64,000 nucleotides of DNA, from the NCBI GenBank assembly GCA_020425605.1, contig JAGQRH010000002.1, positions 124,001 to 188,000 of the forward strand. Direction: 5' to 3'. This DNA comes from Planctomycetota bacterium. GTDB lineage: Bacteria; Planctomycetota; UBA8742; UBA2392. The notes beneath the pieces are model-generated. The model was not told the origin of the DNA. It did not search any database and saw nothing but the letters and a program-made list of their open reading frames with translations. Both the position numbers and the translations under genes were made by a program. Below are positions 1 to 8,115 of this stretch, one piece after another (within the stretch, counting starts at the first letter, position 1; each line of letters opens with the position of its first letter).

Positions 1-1
1 G

Positions 2-49
2 CTGGAGAAGGCGGACAAGAAGTTCAGCGCCGCGCTCGCCGGCGGATAG
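2..49 (+). CDS. C-terminal end of a truncated gene
   Basis: The window opens inside a plus-strand reading frame. Fifteen codons are visible, with a Lys/Ala/Gly-rich tail ending in TAG at 47-49. Nothing can be said about function. It is called only because the frame is open from the window edge and codon use suits a coding tail. It could also be chance. Confidence 0.4.
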   Translation: MEKADKKFSAALAGG

Positions 50-207
50 CGCCCCGCACGACAGGGCCGAGGGCAACTCGCCAGTCCACGCAACACATCG
101 CCGCACTTTCGCGCGGCGCGGATCGTCATTTAACGAATGCCGCCGGCCGCCCATTTCTGGCGGGCCAGGCGCGACAATCCATGCGATTCGGCCGGGGATT
201 CAAACAA

Positions 208-233
208 GAACCCGGGCAAGAACGCCCGGGTTC
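208..233 (-). terminator. Rho-independent terminator of the 268-564 gene
   Basis: A perfect 10-bp inverted repeat (GAACCCGGGC at 208-217, GCCCGGGTTC at 224-233) encloses a 6-nt loop. Read on the minus strand the stem is followed by TTGTTTG. It sits 35 bp beyond the stop of the minus-strand gene. Between 49 and 208 I see no gene. Confidence 0.7.
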
Positions 234-267
234 GGAATTCACTGCGTGACTGCATTCACTTTGAGAG

Positions 268-564
268 TTAGCGCTTGGCCGCGAGAGCGACTACCTGCTG
301 CAGGCGCTTGAGTGGGTCGGCGTCCGGCTTGGCCTCCGGGGCGAACGTGTTGGCCCACTTGAACGCGTGGTCGGCCATGACCTGTGCCATCTGGTCGGCC
401 GGAAGCATGCGGAAGACGGCGGTGCTGACAGCCTCGTTGGGATCGTCGTTGACCGCTTCTGGCGTTTCGTACCACTGCTCTCCGAGCTGCATGAGGGTTT
501 TGCACTCGGGCATGCCGTGGTCTTTGACCAGCTTCTGGTAAAGTTTGGCGGCTTCGTTTGCCAT
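268..564 (-). CDS. small hypothetical protein (98 aa)
   Basis: The protein is 98 residues, predicted cytosolic: no signal peptide or membrane segment is visible. It is mostly helical in character, with acidic stretches around residues 35-45 and a basic C-terminus. I do not recognise a family. The start is the ATG at 562-564; no convincing Shine-Dalgarno precedes it, but the start and the terminator 35 bp past the stop make a self-contained single-gene unit. It is divergent from the ECF sigma gene, with 130 bp between the start codons. Confidence 0.7.
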   Translation of the reverse strand: MANEAAKLYQKLVKDHGMPECKTLMQLGEQWYETPEAVNDDPNEAVSTAVFRMLPADQMAQVMADHAFKWANTFAPEAKPDADPLKRLQQVVALAAKR

Positions 565-645
565 GGCCCGATGGTATGCGGAAGCGGCGCCGCGTTCCAG
601 CGATAACGCGGTCTGTCATGCTTAGGGAAAAAAGTGCCTCGGGCG

Positions 646-674
646 GGAACCATTGGCGTAGTGGACGGGTCTCT
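646..674 (+). promoter_or_regulatory. possible ECF-type promoter for the sigma operon
   Basis: GGAACC at 646-651 matches the -35 element favoured by many ECF sigma factors, and TCTCT lies at 670-674 before the sigma gene start at 695. ECF sigma genes often carry their own recognition site. Spacing from the first G of GGAAC to TCT is 24 nt, about two longer than the E. coli sigma-E consensus, so this is tentative. Confidence 0.3.
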
Positions 675-694
675 TTCACGGATTTGGAACACGG

Positions 695-1225
695 ATGGCG
701 GGGCAGGGCCCTATCAATGAGCAAGCCGGGTCCGCTCAAACGTCGCCTGACGATGAGTTTGGGGCGTTGTTTGACCGCTATCACGAAGCAGTGTTCCGCC
801 AGATCGTGCTGATTCTGGGGCGCGATCGGTCCGCTGCGGATGATGTCGCCCAGGAAACCTGGCTTCGCATCCACCGTAGCTTGAAAACGTTCGAGGGACG
901 CTCGGGTTTCTACGCTTGGGCCTGCCGCATTGCCTCCAATGAGGCCAAACGCTGGTGGGGCCGAAACAAGAAGCCGGCCGTCCTGGGGGCTGAGCCCAGT
1001 GTCGACCCGCGCGAAGGACATGAGCGCGACGACCTGGTGCACGAAGCCCTGCGGCAGGTTCCGGAAGAGTTCCGGCAACCGCTGCTGCTGGACCTGTGGG
1101 AAGGCTTCAGCGTCGCCGAAATCGGGCGCGCGCTGGACCTGCCGGAAGGAACCGTGAAGTCACGGCTGCACAGGGCCCGCGAAAAGTTCAAACAGGCCTG
1201 GCTTGAGCTGGGCGGTGAAGAGTGA
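695..1225 (+). CDS. ECF-family RNA polymerase sigma factor
   Basis: A 176-residue sigma-70 family factor of the ECF type: region 2 spans about residues 25-90 (FDRYHEAVFRQ, then DDVAQETWLRI, then RSGFYAWACRIA) and region 4 about 116-165 with the helix-turn-helix (SVAEIGRALDLPEGTVKSRL). Regions 1 and 3 are absent, as usual for ECF factors. It directs RNA polymerase to a dedicated regulon. Its TGA overlaps the ATG of the next gene by one base (GTGATGA at 1222-1228), so the two are translationally coupled. That neighbour is the natural candidate for its membrane-bound regulator, although it lacks a clear zinc anti-sigma motif. Confidence 0.93.
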   Translation: MAGQGPINEQAGSAQTSPDDEFGALFDRYHEAVFRQIVLILGRDRSAADDVAQETWLRIHRSLKTFEGRSGFYAWACRIASNEAKRWWGRNKKPAVLGAEPSVDPREGHERDDLVHEALRQVPEEFRQPLLLDLWEGFSVAEIGRALDLPEGTVKSRLHRAREKFKQAWLELGGEE

Positions 1226-2028
1226 TGACGAACGACTTCGACAACTTGATTCGCAGTGCCCGCCCGGAAGTTCCGGCGGCGGCGCGCGAAAGGGTGCTGG
1301 ACTATGTAGGGGCGCACGGTGCGGTCGCCTCTGCGCCGGCGCCCTTTCGCCTGCTGCTGCGCGTGGCGGCGCTGGTGATGCTGGCCTTGCTGGCCGGCGT
1401 TGCTGCGGCCCTGGTCGCGACGCCCTCCCATCAGCCGGCCACGTCGGCGCAACTGCCCGACATCGGCCCCCTTGCGGAGCGTGTAGCGGCACTCGAGTCC
1501 GACCTGCCCGTGGCCGAGCTGAATGCAATCGCGGATCGCATTGACGCGCTGGAAGTACGACACAGCACCTCTTTCGAAGAAGCCGTCAGCCGCGTGATCG
1601 AGGCCCGCGAAGTTGAGCAGGCCGCCATCTGGCGCGAGCGCCACATTGAGCACGTCCGCGAGCACTTCGCCGAAGAGCGCGAGGCCACCATCGAGCGCAT
1701 GCGCGATGAGCTCGGCCTGACCGCTGAGCAGGAGGAGCAGGTCCGCGAAGTACTGGAAGAAACGGGCAAGCAGGCAGAGTCGCTGATCGGCGACTTCTAC
1801 ACCCACGGGCATCACCACGACCGGCGCGTCGGCGACAAGTTCGCCCAGCTGGCCGCAGAGACCGACAAGAAACTTGAAGAGCTGCTGAACCGGCAGCAGC
1901 GCGAAAAGCTGCAGCCCGAAGGCGGCATCGTCAGCGCAGCACCGGAAGATTGGGCGCCGAGCAGTGAATTCCGTGATGGCACGGATCTCGACGTCTGGAC
2001 GAACTGGATTACGGTTACGCGCGACTAG
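1225..2028 (+). CDS. single-pass membrane protein, putative regulator of the ECF sigma factor
   Basis: 267 residues from the ATG at 1225; a GTG at 1222 would add one residue. A short N-terminal cytosolic part (about 45 residues) is followed by one membrane helix (about 47-66, LLLRVAALVMLALLAGVAAA) and a highly charged extracytoplasmic helical region. A segment near residue 150 (LGLTAEQEEQVREVLEE) resembles the LTxxQ repeats of CpxP/Spy-type stress chaperones, and a His-rich patch (HGHHHD) lies near residue 192. Topology and coupling to the sigma gene suggest an anti-sigma role, but no HxxxCxxC zinc motif is visible, so the role is inferred from context. Confidence 0.7.
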   Translation: MTNDFDNLIRSARPEVPAAARERVLDYVGAHGAVASAPAPFRLLLRVAALVMLALLAGVAAALVATPSHQPATSAQLPDIGPLAERVAALESDLPVAELNAIADRIDALEVRHSTSFEEAVSRVIEAREVEQAAIWRERHIEHVREHFAEEREATIERMRDELGLTAEQEEQVREVLEETGKQAESLIGDFYTHGHHHDRRVGDKFAQLAAETDKKLEELLNRQQREKLQPEGGIVSAAPEDWAPSSEFRDGTDLDVWTNWITVTRD

Positions 2029-2046
2029 CGCTTAAGGAGAAGGACT

Positions 2047-2883
2047 ATGAAGGCTGGATGGCTACTGGCAGCAATTTTTGCATCGATCGTGGCGGGCGCG
2101 GGTGGCGGCTATGTAGCCGTGCAGTACGGAAATCAGAACCAGCCGGCGCCGAAGCAGGTTGCCGCGGCTGATCCTCTGACGCTCGACAGCGACGCCAAGG
2201 ACAAGGGAACCGACAACTCGGACGCACTGACCAAGCTGCGCCAGGACATCCAGGCGCTGCAGGTTCGCCTCGACCAGGCTGAACGCGACAAGAAGGACCT
2301 CAAGGAAGGCATCGACAGCCTGAACACCAAGCTCGCCAAGGTCCCGACGGCGCCGGCGGGCGGCGGCGAGACCGTTGAAGGCGGCACCGGCGGCGGCACG
2401 ATTGAGCCGGTCGACACGACGGACCCGGCATTCGCCGACGCGGTGGAGAAGGTCATCCAGCAGCGCGAAGAAGAAGCCGCCGCGAAGCGCGACGCCGAGC
2501 GCAAGAAGCAGATGGAAGAGTGGGCGGCATCGCGCAACAAGGCGATCGTCGACAAGCTCGCCACTGAGCTCAGCCTTACCGAGGTCCAGAAGGTGAACAT
2601 CGAAACCGTGCTCACCAACATGAACACCAAGCGCGGCGAAGTAATGGAACGCGGCCGCGCGGCACGCGACGCCGGTGAGGATTTCGACTGGCAGGCCGAG
2701 ATGAAGGCCGTCAGCGATGCATCACTGGAAGAAGTGAAGGCCGAGCTGTCATCGGCTCAGGTCAGCACGCTCAACACCCTGCTCGGCGACAACGGCAGCC
2801 TTGATTCACTGGGCGGTCGTGGTGGCTTCGGCGGCGGACGCGGCCCCGGCGGCGGCGGTCGTCGTGGCGGCAACGGCGGATAG
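2047..2883 (+). CDS. secreted or anchored LTxxQ-like coiled-coil protein with Gly-rich tail
   Basis: 278 residues. A strong Shine-Dalgarno (AAGGAGAAGG at 2034-2043) fixes the start. An N-terminal hydrophobic segment (about 5-23) acts as signal peptide or anchor; a coiled coil follows (about 58-98), then a Gly-rich linker, a second charged helix and an LTxxQ-like segment (LSLTEVQKVNIETVLTNM). The last 25 residues are Gly/Arg (GGFGGGRGPGGGGRRGG). It shares architecture with the preceding membrane protein, suggesting gene duplication and a shared envelope-stress function under the ECF sigma factor. The function is inferred. Confidence 0.75.
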   Translation: MKAGWLLAAIFASIVAGAGGGYVAVQYGNQNQPAPKQVAAADPLTLDSDAKDKGTDNSDALTKLRQDIQALQVRLDQAERDKKDLKEGIDSLNTKLAKVPTAPAGGGETVEGGTGGGTIEPVDTTDPAFADAVEKVIQQREEEAAAKRDAERKKQMEEWAASRNKAIVDKLATELSLTEVQKVNIETVLTNMNTKRGEVMERGRAARDAGEDFDWQAEMKAVSDASLEEVKAELSSAQVSTLNTLLGDNGSLDSLGGRGGFGGGRGPGGGGRRGGNGG

Positions 2884-2899
2884 TCAGCAATCAAAGCAC

Positions 2900-2936
2900 A
2901 CACGCCGGGGAGAGATCCCCGGCGTGTATTGTTTTT
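2900..2936 (+). terminator. strong Rho-independent terminator of the sigma operon
   Basis: A perfect 12-bp stem (ACACGCCGGGGA at 2900-2911, TCCCCGGCGTGT at 2916-2927) with a GAGA tetraloop is followed by ATTGTTTTT. It closes the ECF operon 16 bp after the last stop codon. It may also separate it from the convergent gene ending at 2985. Confidence 0.92.
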
Positions 2937-2984
2937 CAGGAATTGCCGGCCCGAAACCGTTCGCTCGGCCGGTATGTATGGAGG

Positions 2985-4319
2985 CTAGCCCGCGACCGGC
3001 ACCGGGATCTGCATCTGGATCGCGTCCCACAGCTTCCACAGCGCCGATGACAGCGCCAGCACGAACAACGGCTTCATGATGTAGCGATGCACCAGCGCCT
3101 TGGTTGCATACTTGCCCGGCGCCGGGCGTGCGCGGCGGAAGTGCTGGATGGTCAGGTGTTCTTCGCGTGAACGCAGCTTCACGATCGAGATAGTGAGGTA
3201 CAGGCGTGCAATGTTGTAGACCAGCAGCGCGATCGTCAGGAAGCAGTGCCACCAGCCGATCAGCGAGTCCATCGCATGAAAGCCGAACAGCAGAATCTGC
3301 CAGACAGGCACCTGGTCATACTTCTGTTCGTGCAGAAACGGGATCTTCAATGCAAGCCCGCTCAGGCCCGCAGCGCCGGCCGCGAGCGCAACCTTGCTGA
3401 GCAGCGGCGCAATGAACGCGAGCAGAAAGATCAGGTGAAACGCGAGCAGTGTGCCTGAGTAGTTGTCGCGCAGGGACTCCCACTCATTGTCGACGTAGGC
3501 GTTCTGGATGTCGACGCTGCTGCGGTCCTCGGCCTGGTTGGCGATGACTTCGCTGTCGACGGTCAGTGTTTCGAAGCTGACTTCGTTCAGCTTAAGTGAG
3601 CCCTGGACCTCGATGGCCCAGTTGCCCTTTCGGCGGTCGTCGGCCTTGTGGGTGACCGTGTCCTCTTCCCAGCGGATGGTCTTGGCGGTGAGCTTGCAGT
3701 TGTGAAGGTCGGCGCGCGCGAGCCGGACGGATTCATAGTCGCCGGTGATGAAGCACTGCCGCATCGACACACGGCTGAGTGAAAGGTGCCCGCCGCCGCC
3801 CTTGAACTCGATGTTGCGAAGCTTGATGCGAGGGTTCGCAGCCGCGGCGTCCAGGCGCACCGTGCCCGCGGCCGGCACGACATGACGCTCGGGAGCGTGC
3901 AACGACCAGCAGTCCCGCATCACCAGCTCGCGTGCCTCGAGCGTGAGGTTCTCGAGCACGCGGCAGTCCGTCAGCGTGATCTGGTCGGCGGTGATCCGGC
4001 AGCCGTTGATCTCGTTGCAGTTCTCGAAGGCTACCTCGACGGCCAGCTCTTCCGTGCAGCGAATCGTCACGTTGGTCAGGTTGACGTTGCGGAAAACCAC
4101 GCGCCGCCCATCGATGCGCGGGCCGATCAGGATGTCGCCGTCGGAAAGCGCGCCGTTCTGGATGACGTAGAAGTGGTCCTGGATATCGAGGTGGACTTCA
4201 CCGGCCGTGTGTTTGGCGCCCTTCAGGTCGAGCACCTTCTCAGCCGACGTGCCGGCCACGGACGCCATGTTCTCAAGCGGCGCGCGCGAGCCGTACCAGG
4301 AGCGGGTCAATGAAGTCAT
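2985..4319 (-). CDS. membrane protein with pentapeptide-like beta-helix N-terminus
   Basis: 444 residues. The N-terminal half (about 40-270) is built of short hydrophobic-polar repeats (for example VVFRNVNLTNVTIRC, ITLTDCRVLENLTLEA) typical of right-handed beta-helices related to pentapeptide repeats. The C-terminal part has about four membrane helices (near 290-315, 320-335, 355-390 and 415-440). The start is supported by AAAGGATGG just upstream. It lies 50 bp downstream of the APH-family gene on the same strand, so the two may be cotranscribed. No enzyme motif is seen. A structural or signalling role at the inner membrane is possible but unproven. Confidence 0.75.
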   Translation of the reverse strand: MTSLTRSWYGSRAPLENMASVAGTSAEKVLDLKGAKHTAGEVHLDIQDHFYVIQNGALSDGDILIGPRIDGRRVVFRNVNLTNVTIRCTEELAVEVAFENCNEINGCRITADQITLTDCRVLENLTLEARELVMRDCWSLHAPERHVVPAAGTVRLDAAAANPRIKLRNIEFKGGGGHLSLSRVSMRQCFITGDYESVRLARADLHNCKLTAKTIRWEEDTVTHKADDRRKGNWAIEVQGSLKLNEVSFETLTVDSEVIANQAEDRSSVDIQNAYVDNEWESLRDNYSGTLLAFHLIFLLAFIAPLLSKVALAAGAAGLSGLALKIPFLHEQKYDQVPVWQILLFGFHAMDSLIGWWHCFLTIALLVYNIARLYLTISIVKLRSREEHLTIQHFRRARPAPGKYATKALVHRYIMKPLFVLALSSALWKLWDAIQMQIPVPVAG

Positions 4320-4369
4320 GCCATCCTTTTACCGCACAACGAGCCGCGTGGACAAGCGGCCTGCGGTGC

Positions 4370-5329
4370 TTACCCATTCGGGTAGTCGGCCAGGTAGCGC
4401 TCAATCTGCCGAATCGCGGCTGCGTGCGTGCGCGGCTTGTCTTCCGGCGAGCTGAGGAATTCCAGCGCGCTGCCGAGGTCCGTGAACGCGGCTTGCTCGC
4501 GCCAGTCAACGGGCAGGGTCACTCCCTCGTCGGCCAACCCACTCACGAGCCCCTCTGCGAAGCCATCCGGCAGCGAGTAGTCTGCGCGCGGTCGCAGCAG
4601 GTTGGCGACGTCGGCGATGGGGTCACCGGCGTGGGCGAATTCCCAGTCGAGTACGCCGGTCACTTCGCCCGCTGCATCAATCAGGAGATTGCTCGGGTTG
4701 AAGTCGCCATGGGTCAGCCGTGCGGGGGCTGTCGGCGCGGTCAGGCGAGGCTCCATGACTTGCCAGAGGCGGTCACGAGAAGCTGCGCCCAGGCGCTCGC
4801 CGGCCGGGGATTCGAACAGGCACCGCCGCACGAAGCCTTCCAGGGCGTTGTCGCCGAAGCCCCAGTCCACGACGCGAAGTTTGCCGTCGTCGCCTTGCAG
4901 GTCGCCGGAGGCGTCAAATTCATGGCGTCGGATGTGCGCCAGCACACGCCCGATGTTGCGCGCGGCGCTTGGCGGGACTCTTCCGGCCGTGGCGAAGTAC
5001 TGCAGGGTCTGTCCCGATGCGTGCTCGGTCAGCGTATAGGGGTGTCCGGCTACGTCGCCGTGGCCGAGGACGCGTGGCATCGGCACATCGGTCAGCATCG
5101 CCGCGAGTGCGATTTCCTTGCTGCAGGTTTTCGGCTCGCGCACGTGGAGCCGCAGCACCCGCAGCCGAAACCCCTCGCCATGGGTGACCGTCTCGATTGC
5201 GTAGTTGGTGTTCGCGCGCCCGCCCGACAGCAGCCAGAACTCTCGCGCGGATTCGCCGGGCAGGTGCGCGGCGACCACGGCATCGATCTGCCCGGTGGTC
5301 AGCTCGATGATCTCGGTGCGTCGTTCCAT
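4370..5329 (-). CDS. APH/choline-kinase-fold phosphotransferase
   Basis: 319 residues with the hallmarks of the aminoglycoside phosphotransferase / choline kinase fold: a catalytic loop HGDFNPSNLL near residue 206, a metal-binding LDWEFAHAGDP about 20 residues later, and an N-terminal nucleotide lobe (SGGRANTNY). Such enzymes transfer phosphate from ATP to a small hydroxylated substrate. The substrate cannot be read from sequence, and nothing nearby points to antibiotic resistance; a cellular metabolite is as likely. It starts 3 bp after the stop of the 83-residue gene 5333-5584, so the two form an operon. Confidence 0.85.
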   Translation of the reverse strand: MERRTEIIELTTGQIDAVVAAHLPGESAREFWLLSGGRANTNYAIETVTHGEGFRLRVLRLHVREPKTCSKEIALAAMLTDVPMPRVLGHGDVAGHPYTLTEHASGQTLQYFATAGRVPPSAARNIGRVLAHIRRHEFDASGDLQGDDGKLRVVDWGFGDNALEGFVRRCLFESPAGERLGAASRDRLWQVMEPRLTAPTAPARLTHGDFNPSNLLIDAAGEVTGVLDWEFAHAGDPIADVANLLRPRADYSLPDGFAEGLVSGLADEGVTLPVDWREQAAFTDLGSALEFLSSPEDKPRTHAAAIRQIERYLADYPNG

Positions 5330-5332
5330 GAA

Positions 5333-5584
5333 TCAGCCGTAGATGTACTGCGTGGTTTCGGGCAGCTTGCCGACGGCCCACTGGTTCCAGACGGCCTTGC
5401 AGGCGCATTGGTAGAACGTGAACGTGTCGTCGCCGGGGCATGGGGTAAGCAGGTGCATGTCGCCGGTCTTGCGCTGGATGCTCATGACGCCGACCACGCC
5501 GTCGTCCGGGCTGAACGAGTAATGGACGGCACCATCGTCCTCGGCGCTCTTCCATATGTAGATGTATGTGGCCACGTGTGGCAT
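5333..5584 (-). CDS. small hypothetical protein (83 aa)
   Basis: 83 residues from the ATG at 5582-5584, chosen because GAAGGGAAAGA directly precedes it; longer in-frame starts would run into the divergent glycosyltransferase gene. It is rich in Tyr and Trp, with three Cys (one CxC). There is no signal peptide. I do not recognise a family. It is the first gene of a two-gene operon with the phosphotransferase. Its start codon is only 12 bp from the start of the divergent gene at 5597, so each promoter must overlap the other gene. Confidence 0.65.
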   Translation of the reverse strand: MPHVATYIYIWKSAEDDGAVHYSFSPDDGVVGVMSIQRKTGDMHLLTPCPGDDTFTFYQCACKAVWNQWAVGKLPETTQYIYG

Positions 5585-5596
5585 TCTTTCCCTTCT

Positions 5597-7135
5597 ATGG
5601 AGACGCCGCAAGACACCGACCGGCAGACATGGGCGTTCCGCGCTGCACTCGCGGGGGCGGGGCTCGTCGGCGCCTTGCTGGTGCTGATCGCGAGCGCGCC
5701 GCAGGGGCTGTGGGTCAGCCCGGACAGCATGGTGTATGCCGACGTCGCACGGCACATCGCGGCCGGCGCGGGCATCCAGGCCACCAACATCCACGGGCAG
5801 CCGGAATTCGTGCTGACCTGGCCGCCGCTGTACCCGCTGCTGATGTCGCCCTTCGTCGCACTGGGGGCTGAGCCGGGCGACGTCGGGCGCTGGCTGAACG
5901 CACTGGCCAACGGGCTGCTGGCGGTACTGACCGGCCTGTGCGCGCGGCGCATCACGGGCCTGCGCGCCGCCGGAGGCGCGGCTGCGTGGTTGTCGGCGCT
6001 GGCCAGCTCATTCCTGCTGAATGCAGCGACGTTCTGGAGCGAGGCCGTCTTCCTGGCAATCGTGGCGGGTGCGCTGTTGTGCCTGCTGCGCTGGTCGGCG
6101 CAGCGTCGCTGGCAGTGGCTGGTTGCGGGTGGCGCGCTGATCGGGCTGGCGTGCCTGCAGCGCTACGCCGGCTACGCATTCGTTGCCGCGGGCGCGGTTT
6201 GGGTGCTGCAGCTGCGAGGCGCCTGGCGCGAGCGTCTGAAGAACGCCGGGATTTTCATGGCCGCGGCGGCGCCATTGCCGGTCCTGTGGCGGATCTGCGT
6301 GCTGGTGTTTGCCGGGCAGGTGGATGCACGCGCGGTCGGTTTTGCGTGGCCGGACAGCGAGCACTTTGTCGCCGTCGGCTATGCAGTCGCGGCGTGGCTG
6401 TTCCCCGTCGGCTGGCCGACCTTGGTGCGCGCCGGGCTTGCCGTGTTGACGGTCGGGGCGATCGTGGGCGGCATCGGCTTCACGGCGTGGCATCGCTTGC
6501 GCCGGATGCACGACCATCGTCTTGAGCCCGCGGCGCCGCTGCTGGCAATCTTTGCTCTGGCCTACGCCGGGCTCGTCGCGACGACGATCCTGTTCTTCGA
6601 CCATCCGTTGCATGCCAACGAGCGCATCCTGTCGCCGCTGCTGCCGCTGCTGCTGATCGCGCTGGTGTGGCTGGCGTTTGCGCAAACCGGGCGTCGTCGC
6701 GTGGCCGCGTGCATGCTGTTGGCGATGATCGGGCTGGGCTACGCCGTTCGCGACATCGATGTGATCTCGCAGGTGCGGCAGGGCCAGGCCTGGTCCGAGC
6801 CGCGCTGGACTGATTCGCCTTTGATCGCCGGCGTGGAACAGCTGCCTGCAGACGCACCTATCGCGAGCAACTGGCGCGAGGTGATCATGTACTACACCGG
6901 CCGTCCGGTCGCTGACGTGCCCATGGGCAGCGGAAGCGAAATCCTGCGCCCGCCCGGGACCGTACCGTTCCCGGACCCGCCCGCGGCGCGTGCACTGCTG
7001 CTGAATCGGCTGAAGCAGGGGCGCGGCTACATCGCCTGGTTCTGGACCGAAGGCCATACCGAGGTGCCGCCGGAGCTCGCGGGCTTTCGCGTGGTGGCCC
7101 GCTATTCCGACGGTGTAATCCTCGCCGTCGACTAG
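5597..7135 (+). CDS. polytopic membrane glycosyltransferase (GT-C / PMT type)
   Basis: 512 residues with roughly 10-11 membrane helices. The first luminal loop after helix 1 carries SPDSMVYADVARHIAAG, the acidic-motif region typical of lipid-linked-sugar GT-C enzymes (ArnT/PMT/GT39-like). A soluble C-terminal stretch of about 110 residues follows the last helix. GT-C enzymes move a sugar from a polyprenyl phosphate donor to lipid or protein on the outer face of the inner membrane. The ATG at 5597 is preferred: upstream in-frame extension would be antisense to the phosphotransferase. Its stop overlaps the convergent uxs stop by four bases. It probably serves the adjacent polysaccharide module. 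Confidence 0.75.
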   Translation: METPQDTDRQTWAFRAALAGAGLVGALLVLIASAPQGLWVSPDSMVYADVARHIAAGAGIQATNIHGQPEFVLTWPPLYPLLMSPFVALGAEPGDVGRWLNALANGLLAVLTGLCARRITGLRAAGGAAAWLSALASSFLLNAATFWSEAVFLAIVAGALLCLLRWSAQRRWQWLVAGGALIGLACLQRYAGYAFVAAGAVWVLQLRGAWRERLKNAGIFMAAAAPLPVLWRICVLVFAGQVDARAVGFAWPDSEHFVAVGYAVAAWLFPVGWPTLVRAGLAVLTVGAIVGGIGFTAWHRLRRMHDHRLEPAAPLLAIFALAYAGLVATTILFFDHPLHANERILSPLLPLLLIALVWLAFAQTGRRRVAACMLLAMIGLGYAVRDIDVISQVRQGQAWSEPRWTDSPLIAGVEQLPADAPIASNWREVIMYYTGRPVADVPMGSGSEILRPPGTVPFPDPPAARALLLNRLKQGRGYIAWFWTEGHTEVPPELAGFRVVARYSDGVILAVD

Positions 7136-8067
7136 TGCCGGATGCGCTGCCTGAAGTCTTCGATCGTCGCCTTCAGGCCGGTCTCAAGGTCGGTGCTTGC
7201 GGCAAACCCGAGCTCGGTTTTCGCGCGGCCGATGTCCGGGCAGCGGCGTGCGGGATCATCCTGCTGGGCCGGGCCGTCGGCGATGGGCGACTTGCTGCCC
7301 GTCAGGCGAATGATGGTTTCGGCCAGTTCGCGGATGCTTAGTTCATGCGGGTTGCCGAGGTTGCAAGGCTCGTGGCACAGCGCGCCCTGATACTCCATCA
7401 GCGCGATCAAGCCGGTCACCATGTCATCCACATAGCAGAAGGAGCGGCTTTGTTTGCCCCCGCCGTAGAGTTGAAGCGGCTCGCCTCGCAGGGCATTTAG
7501 CACGAAGTTGCTGACCACGCGCCCGTCGTCGAAGGCCATGCGGGGGCCGTATGTATTGAAGATGCGGGCGATGCGGGTGTCGATTTTGTGTTCGCGCCGG
7601 TACTCGACCATCAGCGTCTCGGCGATCCGCTTGCCCTCGTCGTAGCAGGCGCGCGGGCCCAGCTGGTTGACGTTGCCGAGGTAGTCCTCGCGCTGGGGCG
7701 TGACCTTCGGGTCACCGTACACCTCACTGGTGCTGGCCAGCAGGATGCGCGCACCGGTGCGGCGCGCGAGCCCGAGCATGTTCATGGTGCCCAGCACGTT
7801 GGTCTTGACCGTGCGCACCGGGTTGGACTGGTAGTGGACGGGGCTGGCGGGGCAAGCGAGGTGGTAGACCTGCTCGGCGTCGAGCTTGATGGGGTTGATC
7901 AGGTCGTGCTCAATGAACTCGAAGTCGCCCTTGAGACCGTCGATGTTGGCGCGCGAGCCGGTGCTGAGGTTGTCGAGGCACAGCACGCGATGGCCTGCGC
8001 CCAGCAGGCGCTCACACAGATGGCTGCCCAGAAACCCGGCGCCGCCGGTTACCAGCACGGTCGTCAT
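7132..8067 (-). CDS. uxs: UDP-glucuronic acid decarboxylase (UDP-xylose synthase)
   Basis: 311 residues, an extended short-chain dehydrogenase with the Rossmann motif GGAGFLG at 8-14, the catalytic pair Y142/K146 (CYDEGKR), and the family-specific patches NVLGTMNMLGLA and YLGNVNQLGPRACYDEGKR. The length is typical of a soluble UXS. It converts UDP-glucuronate to UDP-xylose, using bound NAD+ as a recycling cofactor, and so supplies a pentose donor for polysaccharide. It is the last gene of a minus-strand set with a lipoprotein, Wza-like and Wzz-like genes, which fits exopolysaccharide assembly. Confidence 0.93.
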   Translation of the reverse strand: MTTVLVTGGAGFLGSHLCERLLGAGHRVLCLDNLSTGSRANIDGLKGDFEFIEHDLINPIKLDAEQVYHLACPASPVHYQSNPVRTVKTNVLGTMNMLGLARRTGARILLASTSEVYGDPKVTPQREDYLGNVNQLGPRACYDEGKRIAETLMVEYRREHKIDTRIARIFNTYGPRMAFDDGRVVSNFVLNALRGEPLQLYGGGKQSRSFCYVDDMVTGLIALMEYQGALCHEPCNLGNPHELSIRELAETIIRLTGSKSPIADGPAQQDDPARRCPDIGRAKTELGFAASTDLETGLKATIEDFRQRIRH

Positions 8068-8115
8068 GCCGACGTTGTATCAGATTGGAGCCAAGGCGGC
8101 AGGCGTCGCGGCGAC

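Noticed and set aside
4310..5596. An open frame extending the GT-C glycosyltransferase by 429 codons upstream
   Set aside because: It is antisense to the clear APH-family phosphotransferase and the 83-residue gene; its sequence is Arg/Gly/Ala-rich noise with no hydrophobic pattern. It is open because of high GC.
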